Source: Deltaproteobacteria bacterium (GTDB lineage: Bacteria; Desulfobacterota; Desulfobulbia; Desulfobulbales; SURF-16). Taken from it: 64,000 nt of DNA. Under the pieces are notes generated by a model, which saw only the letters and a list, made by a program, of their open reading frames with translations, had not been told where the DNA came from and did no database searches. Both the position numbers and the translations under genes were made by a program. Shown piece after piece: positions 53,676 to 64,000 of the stretch (position 1 is its first letter; each line of letters opens with the position of its first letter). The DNA is taken from assembly GCA_016219175.1 (NCBI GenBank), contig JACRCD010000093.1, positions 1-64,000 on the forward strand. The letters run 5' to 3'.

Positions 53676-54850
53676 TATTTATTCCCTTTTATGCCGGCGG
53701 CATCACGCAGGATGTCCGCCTTGTCGGTTTTTTCCCAGGTAAACTCGGCCCGTTCCCTGCCGAAATGACCATAGGCCGCGGTCTTCTTATAGATTGGCCT
53801 GAGCAGGTCAAGATGCTGGATAATTGCCTTGGGCCGCAGATCAAAATGGGCCAGGACCAGTTCCCTGATCTTCTCATTGCTGATCTTTCCCGTGCCAAAG
53901 GTATTGATGTTAATGGACACCGGTCTGGAGATACCAATGGCATAGGCCACCTGAACCTCAACCTCGGTGGCCAGACCCGAGGCCACAATATTTTTGGCCA
54001 CATAGCGTCCCATGTATGACGAAGAACGGTCAACCTTGGAAGGATCCTTGCCGGAGAAAGCACCACCGCCATGGGAACCCATGCCGCCGTAGGTATCCAC
54101 GATAATTTTGCGACCGGTAACCCCGCAGTCGCCGACCGGACCGCCAATGACAAAACGGCCGGTGGGGTTGATAAAAAATTTGGTGTTGGCGTCGATCATT
54201 TCAGCAGGCAGCACCGGCTTGATGATCTCCTCCATCACCCCCTCCTTCAGATCCCCGTAATCAACAATCGGATCATGCTGGGTGGAGAGGACAACGGCTT
54301 CGATTCTCTTGGGTGCGTTGTTCTCGTATTCTATGGTCACTTGACTTTTGCCGTCAGGACGCAGCCAGGGAAGACGTCCGCTTTTACGCACCTCGGCCTG
54401 CCGCTTCATCAGCCGGTGGGCATAGGTAATAGGCATGGGCATGAGCACGCTGGTCTCGGAACAGGCATAGCCGAACATGAGCCCCTGGTCACCGGCGCCC
54501 TGTTCGAGATCAAGTCCCGATCCCTCATTGACGCCAACGGCGATATCGGGGGACTGCTTGTCAATACTGGTCAATACCGCGCAGGACTGAGAATCAAAGC
54601 CCATTTCCGAAGAGTTATAACCAATCTCCTTGATCGTATCGCGAACGATTTGCGGCATATCAACCCAGGCCGTGGTGGTAATCTCGCCGGCGATAATGAC
54701 CATGCCGGTAGTGACCATGGTTTCACAGGCAACCCTGGCATGCTTGTCTTTCTCAAGTATGCCGTCAAGAACCGCATCGGAGATCTGATCGGCGACCTTG
54801 TCAGGATGCCCTTCGGAAACTGACTCAGAAGTAAAAAGATAATTTGACAT
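53675..54850 (-). CDS. metK: Methionine adenosyltransferase
   Basis: A 391-residue enzyme that makes S-adenosylmethionine from methionine and ATP. The family hexapeptide '[12 protein letters not shown]', the '[19 protein letters not shown]' loop and the N-terminal '[21 protein letters not shown]' are present. AGGGGAG lies just before the ATG. No SAM or SAH riboswitch fold was recognised in the 140 bp upstream. Confidence 0.97.
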   Translation of the reverse strand: MSNYLFTSESVSEGHPDKVADQISDAVLDGILEKDKHARVACETMVTTGMVIIAGEITTTAWVDMPQIVRDTIKEIGYNSSEMGFDSQSCAVLTSIDKQSPDIAVGVNEGSGLDLEQGAGDQGLMFGYACSETSVLMPMPITYAHRLMKRQAEVRKSGRLPWLRPDGKSQVTIEYENNAPKRIEAVVLSTQHDPIVDYGDLKEGVMEEIIKPVLPAEMIDANTKFFINPTGRFVIGGPVGDCGVTGRKIIVDTYGGMGSHGGGAFSGKDPSKVDRSSSYMGRYVAKNIVASGLATEVEVQVAYAIGISRPVSININTFGTGKISNEKIRELVLAHFDLRPKAIIQHLDLLRPIYKKTAAYGHFGRERAEFTWEKTDKADILRDAAGIKGNK

Positions 54851-54989
54851 GTTTCTCCCCTAAAAAAAATCAGCAGAATAATGATGAAAATCGACTGAAA
54901 ACAATTTGATAAACTAACCCGTTCCGCGTGGCTTGGCAAGTTTTTTCACAGGTATACCCGCACCACCGCCAATGACGCCCTTTAATGCC

Positions 54990-55134
54990 GGCGTCACTAC
55001 AACTCTACTGCGTTGTAGCGCATTCTTGTTCGTTCGGCATACCACATGTATAGCCTCGCTCTCAAAAATACACTACGCCTTGTATATCGAATTTTGTTAC
55101 TTAGCCATCCGGGCTTTGTCGCCGACTTTTTACG
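54990..55134 (+). repeat. Dispersed repeat C, copy 2
   Basis: About 145 bp in direct orientation relative to copy 1 at 25228-25377; the last 130 bp (55005-55134) are almost the same. It lies between tRNA-Glu and metK, upstream of a minus-strand gene as is copy 1. Confidence 0.9.
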
Positions 55135-55202
55135 AGTTCATCAACATGGTATGGAAGGACAGGAAGCATGAAGAGGGGGGGGAACAACGAGGAGATATAC
55201 TC

Positions 55203-55246
55203 ATAAAAACAAAAAAAAAGGAGCTGCCGGTTATGGCAAGCTCCTT
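55203..55246 (-). terminator. Intrinsic terminator of tRNA-Glu
   Basis: On the minus strand, AAGGAGCTTGCC pairs with GGCAGCTCCTT (one bulged base) around a 6-nt loop and is followed by a long T-run (55211-55219 and beyond). It lies 12 nt after the tRNA 3' end. Confidence 0.85.
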
Positions 55247-55257
55247 GAATTATCAAC

Positions 55258-55332
55258 TGGTGACCCCAAGGGGAATCGAACCCCTGTTTTCGGCGTGAGA
55301 GGCCAACGTCCTGACCGCTAGACGATGGGGCC
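55258..55332 (-). tRNA. tRNA-Glu (anticodon CTC)
   Basis: A 75-nt cloverleaf on the minus strand. The acceptor GGCCCCA pairs with TGGGGTC, the CCA end is encoded at 55258-55260, the anticodon stem TTGGC/GCCGA encloses the loop CTCTCAC with anticodon CTC, and the T-arm holds GGTTCGATTCC. A single tRNA, not in an array. Confidence 0.96.
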
Positions 55333-55349
55333 ATATATTGCTGGCGTTC

Positions 55350-55378
55350 TAACTAAACAAAAATACCCGTCCTGTCAA
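55350..55378 (-). promoter_or_regulatory. Sigma-70 promoter for tRNA-Glu
   Basis: A perfect -35 TTGACA (55373-55378) is 17 nt from a weak -10 TAGTTA (55350-55355), 17 nt before the tRNA 5' end. Confidence 0.5.
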
Positions 55379-55406
55379 GATTTTTATCACGCTGCCCGGA
55401 TAGAAT

Positions 55407-55979
55407 TCAACCGGTAATCCGCCTGCCGAATTCTTCCGCCTCCCTTATTTTTTCTTCAGCCTTCTCCATCTCGCCACGCTTGTCAACCCCCTTGACCAGA
55501 AACGCCCCGCCGTAGGAAACACCCAGTGCGTCGTAGAAATATTTTGCCGTCAGCACTGCGCCATCAAAAATTTTTTCCCCCTTGGTCGCGGCAACGGAGA
55601 CAAAAAAACCTAATCTGTCAGGATCTTCACACCATTGCCCTTTTTTCTTCAGAAGATTTTTTTTGCTCCACAGGGCTTGAGCCCGATCAACAAAGGCCTT
55701 GGCATGGGCCGTCACCCCGTAGAAATAAATAGGCGAGGCCAGGATAATCCGGCGCGCCCGGCCGATTTTTTCATACAACTCCCCCATATCGTCCTTAAGC
55801 ACGCAGATACCGGTCTTGTCGCAGCCCCCGCAGCTGAGACAGGGGGAGATCGTTAAATCAGCCAAACGGATAATTTCAATCTCTCCGCCGGCCAACTCCA
55901 CCCCCTTGGCAACCGCGGAGAGCAGCGTCTCCGTATTGCCGCCACGCCTGGGAGAGCCATTAAAAGCCAAAACTTTCAT
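55407..55979 (-). CDS. Iron-sulfur flavoprotein (flavodoxin-like NAD(P)H-FMN reductase family)
   Basis: A 190-residue flavodoxin-fold protein with FMN phosphate-binding loop 'NGSPRRGGNTETLL'. Cysteines C47, C50, C53 and C59 have the spacing CX2CX2CX5C of the archaeal and anaerobic iron-sulfur flavoproteins (Isf), which bind a 4Fe-4S cluster. Isf-type proteins pass electrons or reduce O2 and peroxide in anaerobes. It overlaps malQ by 4 nt. Confidence 0.85.
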   Translation of the reverse strand: MKVLAFNGSPRRGGNTETLLSAVAKGVELAGGEIEIIRLADLTISPCLSCGGCDKTGICVLKDDMGELYEKIGRARRIILASPIYFYGVTAHAKAFVDRAQALWSKKNLLKKKGQWCEDPDRLGFFVSVAATKGEKIFDGAVLTAKYFYDALGVSYGGAFLVKGVDKRGEMEKAEEKIREAEEFGRRITG

Positions 55980-57526
55980 GACACCACTCCTTTTTTAGCG
56001 GCGGGTCTCTTGCCTCGCGCGTAAAACAAAGTTTCTTCCCGCAAATAATGAACAACTTCGGCAGACAGAAAACGAGAAGCACAGCGCCACTGCCAGTTTC
56101 CTTCCAGAACACTGGGGCGGTTCATCCGGCAGTCAGAACCGAATCCCAGCACGTCCTGCAATGGAATGATGGCCAGTTTCGCCACCGAAGAAAAGGCCAT
56201 CCGCACAAAATCCCTGTGGATGACCGTACCGTCACTGTTGGCGTAGCGCCGGGCCCTGTCCTTGCTTGACTGGGGAACCTCGGAGGCAAGGTACCAGCCC
56301 AGCGTCGTATCATTATCATGCGTACCGGTATAGACAACGCAGTTCGTTGTCTGGAAATTATGAGGAAGATAACTGTTCGACGCATCGAAATCAAAGGCAA
56401 ACTGCAAAATTTTCATACCGGGAAAACCAAACGAATCCCGCAATTCTTCAACATCAGGGGTAATAACTCCCAGATCTTCGGCAATAATGGAGATTTTATC
56501 CGTAACATCCTTCATCTTCTCAAAAAAATGAATGCCCGGACCTTTGATCCACTGGCCGTTCACCGCGGTTTTTTCACCAGCCGGAATCTGCCAGTACGAG
56601 GCAAATCCCCGGAAATGATCTATGCGGACGACATCAACCATTTTGCCGATCTGCAGGAAACGTTGCCGCCACCATTCGTAAAGAGCCTTGTTCGGCTTCG
56701 CCCCGGTTTCCCAGAGATACAGCGGATTGCCCCAGCGTTGGCCGGTTTCACTGAAATAATCGGGAGGAACACCGGCCACATGCCTGGGCGTGAGTGTTTT
56801 CCGGTCGAGATCGAAACATGACTGATTCGCCCAGACATCGGCGCTATCCAGGCCGACATAAATCGGAATATCCCCAACAAGCTTGATCCCTCTTTTTTGC
56901 GCAGCCTGCCTCATCCTGCGCCATTGCTCAAAAAAAACAAATTGCACGAACTTGTGATATCTTAGCCGACCACCCAGCTCTTCCGCGGCCCGCACCAGAC
57001 TTTTTCTCTCATAACGCGCCAAACCGGCAGGCCATTCATACCAGGGTTTAAAGCCGAAATTTTCTCTCAGGCCCATGAACAGGGCAAAGTCGTCAAGCCA
57101 GGAGGCATGCTGACTGCAAAAATGCGTAAAATCATCATGAAAAAAATTACCAGCCTCAAATCGCGCAAAACTCTTGGCCAGCAGCCTGTCCTTAAATTCT
57201 TTCACCGCTCCGTAATCAACAGCGTATTCAGAGAAATGCGGCTTGCCGAAAAGGTCATCCTTCTCCAGAAAACCTTTTTCAAAAAGAAGATCAGGACTGA
57301 TGAAAAGCGGGCTGCCGGCAAAGGCCGAAAGACTCATGTAAGGAGAGTTGCCGAACACCCCGTCTCCCATGCCCGTGGGCAGAAACTGCCAAAAGGACTG
57401 TTCCGTCTGTCCCAGGAAATCAAGAAAGGAACAGGCGGAATCAAGATCCCCGATTCCGTAAGGACCGGGAAGGGAGGAAAGATGAACGAGAACTCCACTG
57501 GATCGATGCTGGAACATTTTTCTCAC
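55976..57526 (-). CDS. malQ: 4-alpha-glucanotransferase
   Basis: A 516-residue GH77 amylomaltase that moves alpha-1,4-glucan segments in glycogen or maltodextrin metabolism. The N-terminal 'RSSGVLVHLSSLPGPYGIGDLD', 'VVRIDHFRGFASYW' with the nucleophile Asp, 'IIAEDLGVITPDVE' with the acid Glu, and 'YTGTHDNDTTLGW' are typical. The gene is the first of a two-gene unit with the iron-sulfur flavoprotein. Confidence 0.95.
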   Translation of the reverse strand: MRKMFQHRSSGVLVHLSSLPGPYGIGDLDSACSFLDFLGQTEQSFWQFLPTGMGDGVFGNSPYMSLSAFAGSPLFISPDLLFEKGFLEKDDLFGKPHFSEYAVDYGAVKEFKDRLLAKSFARFEAGNFFHDDFTHFCSQHASWLDDFALFMGLRENFGFKPWYEWPAGLARYERKSLVRAAEELGGRLRYHKFVQFVFFEQWRRMRQAAQKRGIKLVGDIPIYVGLDSADVWANQSCFDLDRKTLTPRHVAGVPPDYFSETGQRWGNPLYLWETGAKPNKALYEWWRQRFLQIGKMVDVVRIDHFRGFASYWQIPAGEKTAVNGQWIKGPGIHFFEKMKDVTDKISIIAEDLGVITPDVEELRDSFGFPGMKILQFAFDFDASNSYLPHNFQTTNCVVYTGTHDNDTTLGWYLASEVPQSSKDRARRYANSDGTVIHRDFVRMAFSSVAKLAIIPLQDVLGFGSDCRMNRPSVLEGNWQWRCASRFLSAEVVHYLREETLFYARGKRPAAKKGVVS

Positions 57527-57812
57527 TTGTTTTAGATTCTTTTTTTGCTAAAATTTAAATTCATGATTAATTTTTCGCTCTGACTGACAAACCCGGAAGG
57601 AAGCGCGGCAGCTGGAAAATAAATTATGGAATACCTTCACTCCAATGTCAAGACAACGATTTCTGCTTTTTTTTATTGCACAGAAAACAAATCCATTCTA
57701 AAATAGGGAGTTTCGCGTTTAGAAAGCCAACGTATTTTATTTGCACCACAACTCTTCATATCCAACAACTGCCCATCTGGGAACATCTACACGAGCAGGG
57801 AGACACCAATCA

Positions 57813-59135
<1,323 letters not shown>

Positions 59136-59146
59136 AGGCAATCCGC

Positions 59147-61684
59147 ATGCTGTTGTGCAGGCGACCACCCCACCCTCTTGTTCTGGCGGTGCTGGCCTTT
59201 ACCGGCGGAATAGCCTGCGCCGCAGGCTATCAGCCCTCTTCCCCTTTTCTGTTTTTTCTGCTTCTGCTACTTTGCGCCCTTTCCCTTTTTTTCTGCTGGC
59301 TGCGGGATAGCCCCTGGCAACTGCCCTTGCTTCTTGTCTTCTGGTGTGCCTGCGGTCTGCTGCATGGCTCCGCCCGCCTCCATCCTCCCGGCGAAAGTTT
59401 CAGCCTGTATCGTCTTTTTGCAACGGACCGGGAGGTAACACTGGCAGGCACCCTGCTCCAGGCCCCTGCCGTTTTCTCCGACAAGACATCCCTGCTGGTG
59501 CAGGCCGAGGCTTATCTGGCTCCCGAATTCAGCGCGGCACTGCCCCCTGAAAATGCAGCAATCTCCGGGGATCTTTATGCTGCGGCATTCAAGCCGGCCC
59601 AGGGGAAAATCGAACTGAGCCTGAAGGGTCCTCCTCCCGAAAACCTCTCCCCTGGACAAAAGCTGCTGGTCAGGGCCTATGTGTCAAGACCCAAACCCCT
59701 TTCAACCCCGGGCGCTTTTGATTATCAGCAATTTCTCGCCCAGCAATCTATCTGGGTTACCGGCTGGATCAGTTCTCCCGCCCATATCGCCCCATTGCCC
59801 CGGAGTGAAGAGCAGCCCCCATGGCGGAAATTGCGTTTTCTTCCCGAACAGCTTCGTTTTCAGATCAACACCTTCATCACTTCGTCCCTCTCCCCCAGAC
59901 AAAGCAGTCTGTACAAGGCGATTCTCACCGGGGACAGGGCATCACTTTCGCCGGAAACCCTGGAAAATTTCAAGGCAACGGGAGCGATGGACCTGCTGTC
60001 CATCTCCGGGCTGCACATGGGTCTGATCGCCATCGGTCTCGGCCTGGTTATCAATTTCCTTCTCAAACGCTCGGCCTGGCTTTTAATCCACACCCCGGCC
60101 TGGAAAATCGCCGTGGTTCTCATCATGCCCATTCTCTGCGGCTATGCCTTTATCGCGGGTCTGCAAACGCCGGTAGTCCGCGCCCTCATCATGACCTCGG
60201 TTTTTCTGTTGGCCGTGCTGTTTGACCGCCAGTGGCATATCCCGACCAATATTGCCATAGCCGCCTTTATTCTTCTTCTCATCAACCCCGCCTCTCTTTT
60301 TACCGTTTCTTTTCAGCTCTCCTTTGCGGCGATTATTTCCCTGGCAGCCATCATGCCCCTGCTGGCCCCCCTTCTCCAGAAAAGCGACGATAACGACGAC
60401 GAGGGAAAAAACCGCAGCCACTCACTGATCCGCAAGATCAGTCTGATAGTAAAAGGAGGACTTATTGTTTCCCTGGCCGCCCTGGCAGGGATACTGCCTC
60501 TTCTGCTCTTTTATTTCAATCGCTTCTCTCTCCTCTTTCCCGTCTCCACCCTTCTCATCGAGCCTCTTCTCTGTTTCTGGGCCCTGCCGGTCGGCCTCAT
60601 CAGCATCCCTTTTCTCTTTTTTGCCCCCGAAGTTGCCCGCTTTCTTCTGCCCATGGGAGGAGCCGGACTGGAAGCCGCCGACAACATCTGCGCCTGGTTT
60701 GCCGGGCTGCCTTTCCATTCACTCTGGCTGCCAACCCCTTTTCCCCTGGAAATCATCTGCTACTACGCGCTTCTTTTCAGTCTGCTGAACGTTAAAAAAA
60801 TTCATGCGGCCAGATACACGGCAGGTCTGAGTATCACTATCCTGCTTGTCACTCCGGCATACTCTTTATACAGACAGTCGCATGAACAGGCAGACACCGT
60901 ATCCATTCTGGATGTCGGTCAGGGCAATGCCGTGGTCATTGAGCTCGCAGGCGGATATACAGCTTTGTTAGACGGAGGCGGGCCATATTCGCCGCGCTAT
61001 AACGTCGGAGAAAGGGTCATTGCCCCATTTTTATGGGGCAAAAGAATCAGACGGCTGGACGCGGTGATCATCAGCCATCCCGATGCGGATCATTGCAACG
61101 GGCTTGCCTTTATCATCAAAAGGTTCCGGCCCGGGACCGTGTGGATTAACGGGGATGATGGGGCAAATGAAAATTACGCCGCGCTTCTCGATATAGCCAG
61201 GGGGCAAGATACGACAATCCGCGTGCCGCATAAAGACGAAAGCCTGTTCCAAAACAGCCGTTCGCACCTGTTTAACCTCGCCGGGCTCCATGAGGATGAC
61301 AACACGGCCACGGGAAACGACAAAAGCCTGATGATTAAACTGACAAGCCAGGGAAATAATTTCCTTTTCACCGGAGATATCAGCGAATATGCCGAGAAAA
61401 AACTGGTGACGGAGAAAAATCCCCTGCATGCCGAGGTGCTGCTCCTTGCTCACCACGGCAGCAGCTCATCAACAAGCGCGTCTTTTCTTGCCCGGGTTTC
61501 CCCGGCCCATGCCGTGATTTCAGCGGGCAGCAGCAAAAAAAAAATCTTTCCCGCTCCCGAGGTCATGAAACGGTGCGCCGAAGCCGGCTGCCTCATTTAT
61601 AATACCGCCCGGGACGGCGCCATCACCTTCAAGGTGAAAAACGGCAAGCTGCTTGCCAGTCGAATGATCGTTACACATCCGTAA
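59147..61684 (+). CDS. comEC: ComEC/Rec2 DNA-uptake channel protein
   Basis: An 845-residue membrane protein that carries single-stranded DNA across the inner membrane in natural transformation. Order: two to three N-terminal hydrophobic segments, an OB-like DUF4131 region (about 80-200), the competence domain with many membrane helices (about 230-560; 'LSISGLHMGLIAIGLG' is typical), and a C-terminal MBL-fold domain with 'DVGQGNAVVIE', 'ISHPDADHCNG' and 'LLLAHHGSSSST'. AGAGG precedes the ATG. It is convergent with pilT, overlapping by 14 bp. Confidence 0.95.
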   Translation: MLLCRRPPHPLVLAVLAFTGGIACAAGYQPSSPFLFFLLLLLCALSLFFCWLRDSPWQLPLLLVFWCACGLLHGSARLHPPGESFSLYRLFATDREVTLAGTLLQAPAVFSDKTSLLVQAEAYLAPEFSAALPPENAAISGDLYAAAFKPAQGKIELSLKGPPPENLSPGQKLLVRAYVSRPKPLSTPGAFDYQQFLAQQSIWVTGWISSPAHIAPLPRSEEQPPWRKLRFLPEQLRFQINTFITSSLSPRQSSLYKAILTGDRASLSPETLENFKATGAMDLLSISGLHMGLIAIGLGLVINFLLKRSAWLLIHTPAWKIAVVLIMPILCGYAFIAGLQTPVVRALIMTSVFLLAVLFDRQWHIPTNIAIAAFILLLINPASLFTVSFQLSFAAIISLAAIMPLLAPLLQKSDDNDDEGKNRSHSLIRKISLIVKGGLIVSLAALAGILPLLLFYFNRFSLLFPVSTLLIEPLLCFWALPVGLISIPFLFFAPEVARFLLPMGGAGLEAADNICAWFAGLPFHSLWLPTPFPLEIICYYALLFSLLNVKKIHAARYTAGLSITILLVTPAYSLYRQSHEQADTVSILDVGQGNAVVIELAGGYTALLDGGGPYSPRYNVGERVIAPFLWGKRIRRLDAVIISHPDADHCNGLAFIIKRFRPGTVWINGDDGANENYAALLDIARGQDTTIRVPHKDESLFQNSRSHLFNLAGLHEDDNTATGNDKSLMIKLTSQGNNFLFTGDISEYAEKKLVTEKNPLHAEVLLLAHHGSSSSTSASFLARVSPAHAVISAGSSKKKIFPAPEVMKRCAEAGCLIYNTARDGAITFKVKNGKLLASRMIVTHP

Positions 61685-62753
61685 AATCCGTGGGAGGTTT
61701 GCTGAGGAACTGCACGAATTTTCCTTTTTCGATGCAGTTGGCATAGGCATCATCAGGTGATATCCGGCCATTGGTGAGATGGTCCAGGATGGCATCGTCA
61801 AGGGTCTGCATGCCATAACGCTTGCCGGTCTGCATGGAAGAAGGGATCTGATAGGTCTTACCCTCGCGGATCAGGTTGCGCACCGCCGGGGTACAGATCA
61901 GAATTTCCAGGGCCGCGCAGCGTCCCTTTACATCGATTCGTTTAAACAGGGTCTGAGAAACCACCGCTTTCAGGGCATCGGCCAGAGTGGAGCGCACCTG
62001 GGCCTGCTGGCTCGAGGGGAAGATCTCAATGACCCTGTCGACAGTCTTCGAGGCATTCAGGGTGTGCAGGGTGCCGAACACCAGATGCCCGGTCATGGCA
62101 GCCTCCATGGCCAGGGCAATGGTTTCCAGATCACGCATCTCGCCAACCAGTATGATATCGGGGTCCTCACGGAGGGCGCCGCGCAGGGCGGCGGAAAAAC
62201 TCTTGGTATGCAAACCGACCTCACGATGATTGACCACGCATTTCTGACTCTTATGGACAAACTCTATCGGATCTTCAATGGTGAGGATATGATCGCTGCG
62301 GGTCCTGTTCACCTCGTCAACAATGGCGGCCAGGGTGGTGGACTTGCCGCTGCCTGTCGGCCCTGTAACGAGCACCATGCCTTTGGGCAGGGATGCCAGT
62401 TTTTTTACAACCGCGGGCAGCTTCAGCTGTTCGCAGGTAAGAATGGTGCTGGGGATTTCACGGAATACCGCGCCAATGCCGTATTTTTGCTGAAAAAGAT
62501 TGCCGCGGTACCGGGCAAGACCGGGCAATTCATAGCCAAAATCCACGTCCCCGGTTTCTTCAAAAAGTTTGGCCTTGTCTTCGCTGACGATTTCAAACAG
62601 CATCGCCTTCAAGGTGTCATTATCAAAAACCTTGTACTTTACCCGCTCCATGTCGCCTCTGATCCGCAACACCGGCTGCTGACCGGCGACAAGATGCAGA
62701 TCCGAGGCTCCCTGTTCATTCATTAATTTGAAAAAGGCATCTATCTGGGCCAT
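61671..62753 (-). CDS. Type IV pilus retraction ATPase, PilT/PilU family
   Basis: A 360-residue secretion ATPase of the PilT class. Walker A is GPTGSGKST, the Asp box 'TIEDPIEFVH', Walker B 'DIILVGEMRDLETI', and the His box 'TGHLVFGTLHTLNA' follow; the N-terminal PAS-like domain begins 'GASDLHLVAGQQPVLRIRG'. It retracts type IV pili in twitching and, with ComEC, in DNA uptake. Whether PilT or PilU cannot be told safely. Confidence 0.93.
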   Translation of the reverse strand: MAQIDAFFKLMNEQGASDLHLVAGQQPVLRIRGDMERVKYKVFDNDTLKAMLFEIVSEDKAKLFEETGDVDFGYELPGLARYRGNLFQQKYGIGAVFREIPSTILTCEQLKLPAVVKKLASLPKGMVLVTGPTGSGKSTTLAAIVDEVNRTRSDHILTIEDPIEFVHKSQKCVVNHREVGLHTKSFSAALRGALREDPDIILVGEMRDLETIALAMEAAMTGHLVFGTLHTLNASKTVDRVIEIFPSSQQAQVRSTLADALKAVVSQTLFKRIDVKGRCAALEILICTPAVRNLIREGKTYQIPSSMQTGKRYGMQTLDDAILDHLTNGRISPDDAYANCIEKGKFVQFLSKPPTDFTDV

Positions 62754-62974
62754 GTTTTCCTCCTGCCATAGTGCAACCGCGGAACAAAAGATGAAAATAT
62801 CGGCTTTGGCATTAAATATCCCTCATCCTTCCCCGCCTTAACAGCCAGCTTTTACGTTTCTTTATCATAACAAGACTCAACCATTACATAAACAAAAAAT
62901 AAACTTGAACCGAATGCTGTTGCCGGTACTCATTACTCTTGCATAAACATGACGCTTCGGGGTAGGATTTATTA

Positions 62975-63820
62975 ATGGAATACATTGATTTACACCTTCA
63001 TTCAAGCTTCTCTGACGGGACCATGACACCTGCCGAACTTGTCCGGGAGGCGGCAAAAAAATGTATCCGCGGCATCGCCATTACTGATCATGACACCATC
63101 GAAGGTATTGACGAAGCACTGGCGGAAAGCAATAAAAACCAGGTTGAAATTCTTGCAGGTGTTGAAATAAGCGCCTATCTGGATGACATGCCGATGCATT
63201 TGCTTGGATACGGTTTTCACCATAAGGATCCCGATCTGCAACATAATCTGGAAAAAATACAGGAAGCCAGAAATGAGCGGAACGAAGGTATCCTGGCAAA
63301 GTTGAATTCCCTCGGCATCCAGGTGACAAAAGATGACCTGAAAATGTACTCCCGGTCAGGGCAGACGGGCCGCCCTCATATTGCCAGTCTGTTGATAAAA
63401 AAAAAGGTGGTCAGCAGCATGGATGAGGCCTTTTCCCGCTATCTGCGGAAAGGCGGCCTTGCCTATACGGAAAGAAAAAGACTGGCGGCGGCCGACGCCA
63501 TTGCCATGATCAGCGCCGCGGGGGGCATTGCGGTCCTGGCCCACCCCCTGACCATGGATCAGACCATGGTCACTCTTCCCTCCGTACTCCTCAGGCTGAA
63601 GGAAATGAAACTGCAAGGCGTGGAAGCATATTACCCCATCTATTCCGCTACCGTCCGTCAGAAAATCGTTGCCCTCTGTCAGCACATGGAACTGCTCGTT
63701 ACAGGCGGCAGTGATTTTCACGGCGCCACCCGGAACGGAACCCGGCTGGGCGGAAACAACAAGAGTCAGCGCGTTCCCTACGAACTTCTGGCTGCTCTGA
63801 AAAAAAGACTCGGCAATTGA
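62975..63820 (+). CDS. PHP-domain phosphoesterase (YciV/RNase AM-like)
   Basis: A 281-residue PHP-domain metallohydrolase. The metal motifs are 'DLHLHSSFSDGT' (residues 4-15), 'AITDHDTIEG', 'EISAYLDDMPMHLLGY', 'VLAHPLTM' and 'GGSDFHG' near the C-terminus. Relatives cleave 3',5'-nucleotide bisphosphates or trim RNA 5' ends. It is monocistronic as seen here. Confidence 0.9.
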   Translation: MEYIDLHLHSSFSDGTMTPAELVREAAKKCIRGIAITDHDTIEGIDEALAESNKNQVEILAGVEISAYLDDMPMHLLGYGFHHKDPDLQHNLEKIQEARNERNEGILAKLNSLGIQVTKDDLKMYSRSGQTGRPHIASLLIKKKVVSSMDEAFSRYLRKGGLAYTERKRLAAADAIAMISAAGGIAVLAHPLTMDQTMVTLPSVLLRLKEMKLQGVEAYYPIYSATVRQKIVALCQHMELLVTGGSDFHGATRNGTRLGGNNKSQRVPYELLAALKKRLGN

Positions 63821-63916
63821 GCCGCGGGCAAAAAAATCCCCTTGGGCACCCATTACCCTTAATCCCGCTATGGACGCATTATACCTCTATCATAACAAAC
63901 AGACACCGAGGCCTGC

Positions 63917-64000
63917 ATGCATACTATTCTGGTAGTTGATGATGAGCCGAACTATCTCATCGTCCTGGCCGAATTGCTTCGGGATGAGGGTTTTGAGGTT
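63917..64000 (+). CDS. Response regulator, N-terminal part (cut by window end)
   Basis: The first 28 codons read 'MHTILVVDDEPNYLIVLAEL' and onward, the start of a receiver domain with the acidic pair D8-D9 (VVDDEP). The output domain is out of the window. Phrasing like this is common in NtrC-type regulators, but the type cannot be set. Confidence 0.75.
   Translation, partial: MHTILVVDDEPNYLIVLAELLRDEGFEV

Noticed and set aside
54851-54989. SAM or SAH riboswitch before metK-ahcY
   Set aside because: Only a short GACGCC/GGCGTC hairpin is seen, and it belongs to the left end of repeat C. No known riboswitch core was recognised.
61779-62726. 315-residue plus-strand frame opposite pilT
   Set aside because: Antisense of a well-supported PilT-family ATPase; no motif of its own.

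Overview
The window is a gene-dense stretch of a Gram-negative, anaerobic bacterial chromosome, most likely from a sulfate-reducing or sulfur-metabolising Desulfobacterota (Desulfobulbales-like) genome. The evidence is indirect: a selenocysteine system (selB plus an in-frame UGA selenoprotein), rubrerythrin, multihaem cytochrome motifs, a bacteriohemerythrin-MCP fusion, Mn-dependent pyrophosphatase, an iron-sulfur flavoprotein, a polyferredoxin, and an ntrYX/DUF4390 cluster. No rRNA, prophage, CRISPR array or complete insertion sequence was seen. Mean base composition looks moderate and no segment stands out strongly as foreign.

Layout. 0-4 kb: DUF493, an Fe-S/DUF3786 protein and rarA, then a cytochrome-fused UshA-like gene that reads through an internal UGA (a missed selenoprotein) with a SECIS-like hairpin. 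4-9.2 kb: Mn pyrophosphatase, a response regulator, a HAD phosphatase, an AP2-domain protein, MazG and YceH, with two near-identical copies of a 109-bp structured element lying 8 nt behind the stop codons of ppaC and mazG. 9.2-22.4 kb, all minus strand: mrp, an MBL hydrolase and selB, then hflX, an IS200-like relic gene, DUF4390, ntrY, ntrX, a ClpX-like ATPase and hemB. 22.7-25.2 kb: a cytoplasmic chemoreceptor carrying a haemerythrin domain, convergent with a CheX-like gene. 25.6-38.3 kb: Uup ABC-F, FmdB zinc ribbon, an M23-like protein, PilZ, CNNM/CBS, polyferredoxin, HtrA, GGDEF-PilZ, TypA and rubrerythrin. 38.4-46.2 kb: ankyrin protein and catalase, an RND efflux pair, TruA and a PaaI thioesterase. 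46.5-50.8 kb: a secreted protein, an ECF sigma/anti-sigma pair, a proline-rich 18-residue-repeat secreted protein and a TPR/outer-membrane barrel protein. 50.8-55.3 kb: metK-ahcY followed by an APH-like/kinase pair, and tRNA-Glu(CTC). 55.4-64 kb: Fe-S flavoprotein, MalQ, a primary-type sigma factor, ComEC, PilT, a PHP phosphoesterase and a truncated response regulator.

Themes. Oxidative-stress and redox handling (rubrerythrin, catalase, haemerythrin sensor, HtrA) recurs. Signalling runs through two-component systems, c-di-GMP and chemotaxis genes. Three families of dispersed non-coding repeats occupy most of the longer intergenic gaps. The most notable items are the unannotated selenocysteine codon, the stop-codon-linked 109-bp element, the apparently domesticated Y1-transposase-like gene in the hflX-ntrYX cluster, the ECF-sigma/surface-protein cluster, and a possible AUA start codon for hflX.
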